From assembly GCA_934255105.1 (NCBI GenBank), contig CAKQNH010000093.1, positions 1-10,442 of the forward strand: DNA of 10,442 bases, in the 5' to 3' direction. A model generated the notes under the pieces. That model did not search any database, was not told the DNA's origin, and saw only the letters and a list, made by a program, of their open reading frames with translations. Positions 6,512 through 10,442 of this stretch are shown here, in pieces. Numbering within the stretch: the stretch's first letter is position 1; each line of letters begins with the position of its first letter. Position numbers and translations under genes: made by a program. The stretch is from an uncultured Pirellulaceae bacterium (lineage in GTDB: Bacteria; Planctomycetota; Planctomycetia; Pirellulales; Pirellulaceae).

Positions 6512-6676
6512 CTACTTTTGCGAATGTTGTAGTGACGTCGCCGAAGGTTTGGCAGGCGAAGCCTGCTTGCGGCTCTCTTTGAGCGTCTTCACCTGCTCGG
6601 AAGTCAGAACTGCTTCGATTTGTTGGATTTTCTTAGCCGCGAGCCGAACCAACTGCTCACGCAACGTGCGAATCTC
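6512..6676 (-). pseudogene. C-terminal fragment of an LTxxQ (Spy/CpxP-like) helical protein
   Basis: This 54-codon minus-strand frame is too short for normal ORF thresholds, yet it looks coding. It begins EIRTLREQLVRLAAKKIQQI, then EAVLTSEQVKTLKESRKQ, and a Ser/Ala/Pro tail before TAG. The LT-x-EQ motif after a charged helix resembles periplasmic Spy/CpxP-type and related proteins. A TGA lies two codons upstream in frame, so the N-terminal part and signal peptide are gone. A TTG at the fourth codon has no ribosome site. It is best read as a gene remnant. Confidence 0.4.
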
Positions 6677-6884
6677 TAGTCACATGCTCTTGTTCAAATG
6701 CGAAGCACTTGCGCTTTGAATACGCTGTCATGCTATGCCTGCCGAATGCAGAGCCAATCGCTACTTCAACTAAACTGCCGTGATGGAAACCAGTAGTGTC
6801 GACCCGACCAGAACTGGCGCGGGTTTTGCACAAGCCAACTCGAGCAGGCCTTTGCAAACATTCGAGAGCCACGAGAGTCAAACC

Positions 6885-8288
6885 ATGCTTAATTCGGACG
6901 CGCTAGTCGTGTTTGGTGCCACCGGTGATCTGGCGTTTAAGAAGATCTTTCCCGCGCTGTACGAGCTGGTAAAGAAAGGCGCACTTGAGGTTCCCGTGAT
7001 CGGCGTAGCTTCGCCCAACTGGAGTATGGAGCAGTTGCGACAACGGGTTCATCAAAGCCTTGATGAGTCGGCTGGTACCGTCGATCAAACCGCTTTTGAA
7101 AAGATGCTTGCGCTGATGAGCTACGTCAGCGGCGATTACAAGGACAAAAATACATTCCAAAAGCTCAAACACCAACTCGACGGCGCAAAGCGGCCGGCCC
7201 ACTATTTGGCGATTCCTCCCGCGTTGTTTGAAACCGTCATCACCAACCTCGGGGAGAGCGGTCTCGCAGAAAATGCGCGGGTGATCGTCGAAAAACCCTT
7301 TGGCCGAGACTTGAGGTCGGCTAAGGAATTGAATCGAGCTGCAAGGTCGGTTTTTCCGGAGGACTCGATTTTCCGCATCGATCACTTCCTTGGTAAGGAG
7401 GCGATCATGAACATCCTCTATTTCCGCTTTGCGAACACTTTCCTCGAGCCGATCTGGAACCGCAACTATATTTCTAGCGTGCAAATCACGCTAGCTGAAG
7501 AGTTCGGAGTTGGTACTCGTGGCTCCTTTTACGAAACGGCGGGTTGTCTGCGCGATGTTGTCGAAAACCATCTTTTTCAGATCGTGGCTCTATTGGCGAT
7601 GGAGCCGCCGGCAATTCGGGACTTTTCTGCCGTGCACGTGGAGAAAGCCAAGGTCTTTCAGGCAATGCGACCGCTTAACCCAGCCGACATCGTTCGCGGA
7701 CAATACCATGGTTACCGCGATGAACCAAACGTCGCGGCCCAGTCCGACGTGGAAACCTACTGCGCGGTAAGGTTGCACATTGATTCGTGGCGTTGGAAAG
7801 GCGTCCCCTGGTACCTGCGGTCAGGCAAGTGTCTAGCGGCAACGGTGCATGAAATTCTGGTTCAATTCGAACCGCCGCCGCAGAGTCTGTTCAGCGACTC
7901 CGATCCACAGACGGGTCGTGCGAATTACCTGCGTTTCCGCATCGAGCCGAATTCTGGAATCGCACTGGCCGCGCGCGTCAAGCTAGCTGGTAAGGACTTT
8001 ATCGGTGAGCAAAAGGAACTTTATATGGCCGAAGAAGAACCGGGCGATGAGCCCCCTTACGAGCGTTTGCTAGGGGACGCCATGGCCGGCGACGGAGCAT
8101 TGTTCACTCGCGAAGATGCCGTCGAAGCCGCCTGGTCGGTTGTCGACCCTGTGCTCACGAACCATCCAAAGTGCCAACCATATGAACAAGGAAGCTGGGG
8201 ACCAGTAGCAGCCGATGCATTGATAGAAAACCACGGAAGCTGGAAAAATCCCGCCCTCAATGAAACCCCAGAGTGGCAGCGGAACTAA
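6885..8288 (+). CDS. zwf: Glucose-6-phosphate 1-dehydrogenase
   Basis: The enzyme oxidises glucose 6-phosphate to 6-phosphogluconolactone, making NADPH (or NADH), at the entry of the oxidative pentose phosphate or Entner-Doudoroff route. From ATG 6885 the product is 467 residues, close to the shorter members of the family. The nucleotide-binding GATGDLA is at 11-17, EKPFG at 136-140, and the substrate/catalytic RIDHFLGKE at 164-172 with the catalytic His167. The [19 protein letters not shown] and WYLRSGK blocks follow in order. GAGAG lies seven bases before ATG 6885; the frame is open for 35 more codons upstream to 6780, but that part has no family similarity. There is no frameshift. Its stop overlaps the SDR stop on the other strand. 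No 6-phosphogluconate dehydrogenase or lactonase is in the window. Confidence 0.97.
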   Translation: MLNSDALVVFGATGDLAFKKIFPALYELVKKGALEVPVIGVASPNWSMEQLRQRVHQSLDESAGTVDQTAFEKMLALMSYVSGDYKDKNTFQKLKHQLDGAKRPAHYLAIPPALFETVITNLGESGLAENARVIVEKPFGRDLRSAKELNRAARSVFPEDSIFRIDHFLGKEAIMNILYFRFANTFLEPIWNRNYISSVQITLAEEFGVGTRGSFYETAGCLRDVVENHLFQIVALLAMEPPAIRDFSAVHVEKAKVFQAMRPLNPADIVRGQYHGYRDEPNVAAQSDVETYCAVRLHIDSWRWKGVPWYLRSGKCLAATVHEILVQFEPPPQSLFSDSDPQTGRANYLRFRIEPNSGIALAARVKLAGKDFIGEQKELYMAEEEPGDEPPYERLLGDAMAGDGALFTREDAVEAAWSVVDPVLTNHPKCQPYEQGSWGPVAADALIENHGSWKNPALNETPEWQRN

Positions 8289-9067
8289 CCGCCGTGGGAA
8301 AAGCTGGGATAATCAGTCATGCCACCATCAATGAATACGGTGCGACCTGTGACGTAAGAAGCGATGTCGGAAACGAGGACGACGACCATGTTGGCCACCT
8401 CTGCCGTTTGACCGATTCGGTTCAGCGGTATCTTCCCCAACAAGTCTTCCATACTAGCTGGATCGCTCCAAACCGCCTTGTTGACCGGAGTCTTAATTGC
8501 GCCCGGTCCGACCGCCAATACCCGCACATTGTAAGGTGCGGCTTCTTGCGCGAGCGTCTTGGTCATCATACTCAGAGCCGCTTTGCTTGACGCATACGCA
8601 CTGTAACCCGACCAAGCGATCTCCTCGTGGACCGAGCTCGTATTGAGGATTACGCCAGATTTCTGTAGAACCATGCGTTTCAACGCTTGTCGAGCACACT
8701 GAAAAGAGCCGATCAAATTGATGTCGATCACCTTCCGCCATTTCTCGATATCGGATTCCCAAGCCAATGCATGGTCTCCATCGACGCCCGCGTTGTTGAT
8801 CAGTATGTCGATGCCGCCGAACGCTTCGTCCAGTTTTGAAAACATCGTATCAACGGCGTCAGGGTTGGACACATCGGCGTGGATAGAGATCGCGTCGGTG
8901 CCGTTGCCTTGGATATCTTCCACGATCTTTTCCGCCGCATCTTGGTGGCTGACATAGTTGATTGCGACGCGGGCACCTGATGCGGCCAACGCACGCGAGA
9001 TGGCTTCACCGATACCCGAGTTACCACCGGTGACTAGTGCTCGTTTTCCGTCAAGATCGATTTTCAT
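8285..9067 (-). CDS. SDR oxidoreductase, glucose 1-dehydrogenase type
   Basis: This is a 260-residue classical short-chain dehydrogenase. The Rossmann motif TGGNSGIG is at 13-20, NNAG at 91-94, the structural Asn117 in DINLIG, and the catalytic set Ser145, Tyr158 and Lys162 (YASSK). VGPGAIKT at 187-193 and a C-terminus [14 protein letters not shown] are typical of glucose 1-dehydrogenase-like members, which oxidise free glucose to gluconolactone with NAD(P). Substrate cannot be proven from motifs; 3-oxoacyl reductases share them. Its place beside zwf supports a sugar role. The ATG at 9067 is preceded by GAG nine bases away and AAAGG further up. It converges on zwf with no room for a terminator. 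Confidence 0.9.
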   Translation of the reverse strand: MKIDLDGKRALVTGGNSGIGEAISRALAASGARVAINYVSHQDAAEKIVEDIQGNGTDAISIHADVSNPDAVDTMFSKLDEAFGGIDILINNAGVDGDHALAWESDIEKWRKVIDINLIGSFQCARQALKRMVLQKSGVILNTSSVHEEIAWSGYSAYASSKAALSMMTKTLAQEAAPYNVRVLAVGPGAIKTPVNKAVWSDPASMEDLLGKIPLNRIGQTAEVANMVVVLVSDIASYVTGRTVFIDGGMTDYPSFSHGG

Positions 9068-9152
9068 GAACCGTCACTCTACCTTTGGATTTGCGTTGTT
9101 GGAAAAGATGCGGTTCAGCGTAATCGCGTCGAGCGGATACCGAGGCACAGGA

Positions 9153-9371
9153 TTAAAAACCAGTCAGTTTATAATGATGCTCATCCCAGGCGTAGGCGAC
9201 TCCCTTTACCGTCAGCCGATTGTCGACCTCGGAGATCCCCGACGTGTGGAGTGCCAGAAAGCCGCTCTCCTGCCGCTCTTTCCATGTGTTGAGGTCGCCC
9301 TCCAGGGTAGCCACGCCGTTGTTAACGGTAACATTGATTTTGTCAAGAACCCACCAAGTCGTCCAGTCACC
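9153..9371 (-). pseudogene. BON-domain protein, C-terminal fragment
   Basis: Seventy-two codons on the minus strand read WWVLDKINVTVNNGVATLEGD, then LNTWKERQESG and GISEVDNRLTVKGVAY. This is the pattern of a BON domain (strand, NGVATLEG turn, helix, VDN.L.V), a periplasmic fold linked to membrane binding and osmotic or stress protection. The frame is too short and startless for normal calling, and a TAG lies seven codons upstream of its first credible residue. The gene's own 3' end and stop (TAA at 9153) are intact. The 5' edge abuts the LuxR fragment at about 9372. Usually such proteins have a signal peptide and one or more BON repeats, which are missing here. Confidence 0.65.
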
Positions 9372-9372
9372 T

Positions 9373-9663
9373 TTGAGGCGTGGCGAACGCTATGTTAGCG
9401 CTGAAATCACTCAACGGTTGGTCCCACAGGCGCTTGGCAACCGTAGCGAGTCGGCGGAGCCAATTGATTTGCTCACCGATCGTGAGCTGGAAGTCTTCCG
9501 TATGATTGGCAGCGGGAAAACGAGCGGCCAGATTGCTGGGGAACTCTCCCTAAGCACGCACACGGTTGACACTCATCGTGAAAACATAAAACGAAAGCTG
9601 GGAGTAAAGAATGCTGCCGAGCTGAGCTGTCGCGCCGTGCAATTCTTCATCGAGAACATGTAA
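9373..9663 (+). pseudogene. NarL/LuxR-family response regulator, receiver domain lost
   Basis: NarL-type regulators bind DNA through a C-terminal LuxR helix-turn-helix after phosphorylation of an N-terminal receiver. Here only the linker (RRGERYVSAEITQRLVPQAL) and the HTH are present: LTDRELEVFRMIGSGKTSGQIAGELS, LSTHTVDTHRENIKRKLGVKNAAEL, then a natural end at VQFFIENM. The receiver, with its Asp phosphorylation site, is absent. The open frame extends left to 9220 only as antisense of the BON fragment. There is no credible start at the edge; the TTG at 9373 and an ATG-less linker make expression unlikely, though a bare HTH could still bind DNA if translated. Confidence 0.78.
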
Positions 9664-9700
9664 GAATCACGCGAATTGAGTACCAACTCACTGAAATTGT

Positions 9701-10208
9701 TTAACGCCGAGACGGAGCAGGCCGCGATGCACGTGGTGAGCTGGTCGGATGTGGGTCTCTGACGAACTGACCAACTTTGGATGCAATGTGCGTGGCCATG
9801 ACGCGAGGCATTTGCGTCGCCAGCAACGCTCGCAGGACACGTCCGCCATCCATAGGGAAGGCGGGCAGCATGTTGAATAAGACCAGGACAATATTGACCC
9901 ACAATAAATTTTGTCAGAAATGTGCCACCGTCGAGCGTGGGGCGCACGACCTGAGGCGACTGGACGCCCACAACTAATATTGCGAACAATATCCCAGCAA
10001 TCACCACGTTCACTGCCGGCCCCGCGACCGCAATCCAAAACTCCTGCATCGGTTGCTGGGGGATGCTCTCTAGCCTGGCGACGCCGCCAATCGGCAACAG
10101 CGTGATGTCACGCGTCGAAACACCATAGTGCCGAGCAGTCAGCGCATGTCCCAGTTCGTGGAGCACAACACAGGCAAACAAGGCAATAAAATACTCGAGA
10201 GTTGGCAC
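9701..10208 (-). pseudogene. M50 site-2 protease, frameshifted and truncated at both ends
   Basis: Site-2 proteases are membrane zinc proteases that cut within the bilayer, often in envelope-stress signalling. The zinc motif HELGH (residues 17-21 from the GTG at 10208) and the following hydrophobic AVAGPAVNVVIAGILFAILVVG are in one frame. The third motif, [19 protein letters not shown], is in another frame, one base off. The shift falls in the run TAAATTTT at 9905-9912, consistent with one extra base. Upstream, the first membrane helix is missing and TGA occurs five codons before the GTG. Downstream, similarity ends at SKVGQF near 9764, before the last helices and any CBS domains; the frame stops at 9701. 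The single-base shift alone could be an assembly error, but the two truncations could not. Confidence 0.78.
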
Positions 10209-10309
10209 GGCGGATGCAATTCAACGATCGACGTTTGCCCGTCGTTTCGGTTTGTGGCGCGTAGCGAACCCCCAGTCCTTACTTTCAGTCCCCAGGCATC
10301 AGCCCGGCG

Positions 10310-10442
10310 ATGGCCGAGGCTGGGCACACGTTGGCTGCGTGGCACTACTTCGCGGCCAAGATGCACGTTGGGGAAGACGAGGTGCGCCGGACCGCAGATA
10401 ACGCGCAAACCGCCAGCTACTACTTGCAACATGCCCCAGAGC
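10310..10442 (+). CDS. Possible hypothetical protein, 5' part
   Basis: A plus-strand frame from ATG 10310 stays open to the window edge (44 codons). It begins MAEAGHTLAAWHYFAAKMHV, continues GEDEVRRTADNAQTASYYL and ends HAPE. Composition is helical and charge-balanced, with G/C-rich third positions as expected of a coded frame. The same stretch is also open on the minus strand (10139-10432), but that product is rich in Arg, Pro and Cys and looks less natural. I recognise no family and see no ribosome site, so the call is weak. Confidence 0.3.
   Translation, partial: MAEAGHTLAAWHYFAAKMHVGEDEVRRTADNAQTASYYLQHAPE

Larger units (their letters stand above)
6317..6884. other. Gene-poor stretch between the SpoIIAA-like gene and zwf
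   Basis: Apart from the hairpin at 6458-6483 and the LTxxQ remnant at 6512-6676, I see no gene. A plus-strand frame ending near 6453 reads TERFVRELKATGETDAFWPDA before a TAG and might be a 3' remnant, but it has no usable start. The zwf promoter should lie between about 6680 and 6870; no convincing -35/-10 pair was found. Confidence 0.4.

Noticed and set aside
6903..7484. A 193-codon minus-strand frame
   Set aside because: It is antisense of zwf, whose motifs are all present in the plus frame.
9169..9177. TATAAT-like box at about 9170
   Set aside because: It lies in the coding part of the BON remnant (His-Tyr-Lys codons) and has no -35 partner or downstream gene start.
9905..9912. Programmed frameshift in the site-2 protease (AAATTTA heptamer)
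   Set aside because: The heptamer is not in the frame needed for -1 slippage and the required shift is +1. With both ends truncated, mutation or sequence error is simpler.

Overview
The window looks like bacterial chromosome of moderate-to-high GC with dense coding on both strands. I recognise no tRNA, rRNA, CRISPR array or intact insertion sequence. Secreted PDZ and low-complexity proteins, short signal-peptide genes, and complex I next to stress-type genes would fit Planctomycetota (Pirellulales-like) or another environmental lineage. This is inference, because no marker gene is present; NuoA and the NuoC part closely resemble proteobacterial sequences.

Region 1 (about 1-1570, minus strand) is the start of a respiratory complex I operon: nuoA, nuoB, then the 5' part of nuoC, which is possibly a NuoCD fusion and runs off the window. 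About 540 bp without a convincing gene lie upstream. Region 2 (2107-3489, minus) is one large secreted protein with a lysine-rich pentapeptide array, two HtrA-type PDZ domains, a short helix and a Gly/Tyr-rich tail.

Region 3 (about 3590-10210) mixes intact genes with broken ones. Intact are a YflT/GSP17M-like membrane stress protein, a short secreted peptide, a SpoIIAA-like protein, glucose-6-phosphate dehydrogenase (zwf) and a glucose-dehydrogenase-type SDR that meets zwf tail to tail with a 4-bp overlap. Broken are an FtsH piece, a cytochrome c lipoprotein whose heme motif reads CxxCY, the C-terminal half of a ferredoxin-reductase-like flavoprotein, the C-terminus of an LTxxQ protein, a BON-domain C-terminus, a NarL/LuxR response regulator without its receiver, and a site-2 protease that is frameshifted and cut at both ends. 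A possible new ORF starts at the right edge.

These families (FtsH, M50 protease, BON, LuxR regulator, YflT-like, zwf, SDR) often sit together in environmental stress-tolerance loci. The simplest reading is an eroded island in which NADPH/sugar-oxidation genes and a few small proteins survived while membrane proteostasis, regulation and redox genes were cut up by small deletions. Several junctions can be placed within a few bases. I see no convincing undescribed multi-gene system; the best candidates for a second look are the PDZ repeat protein, the deletion junctions and the CxxCY cytochrome.
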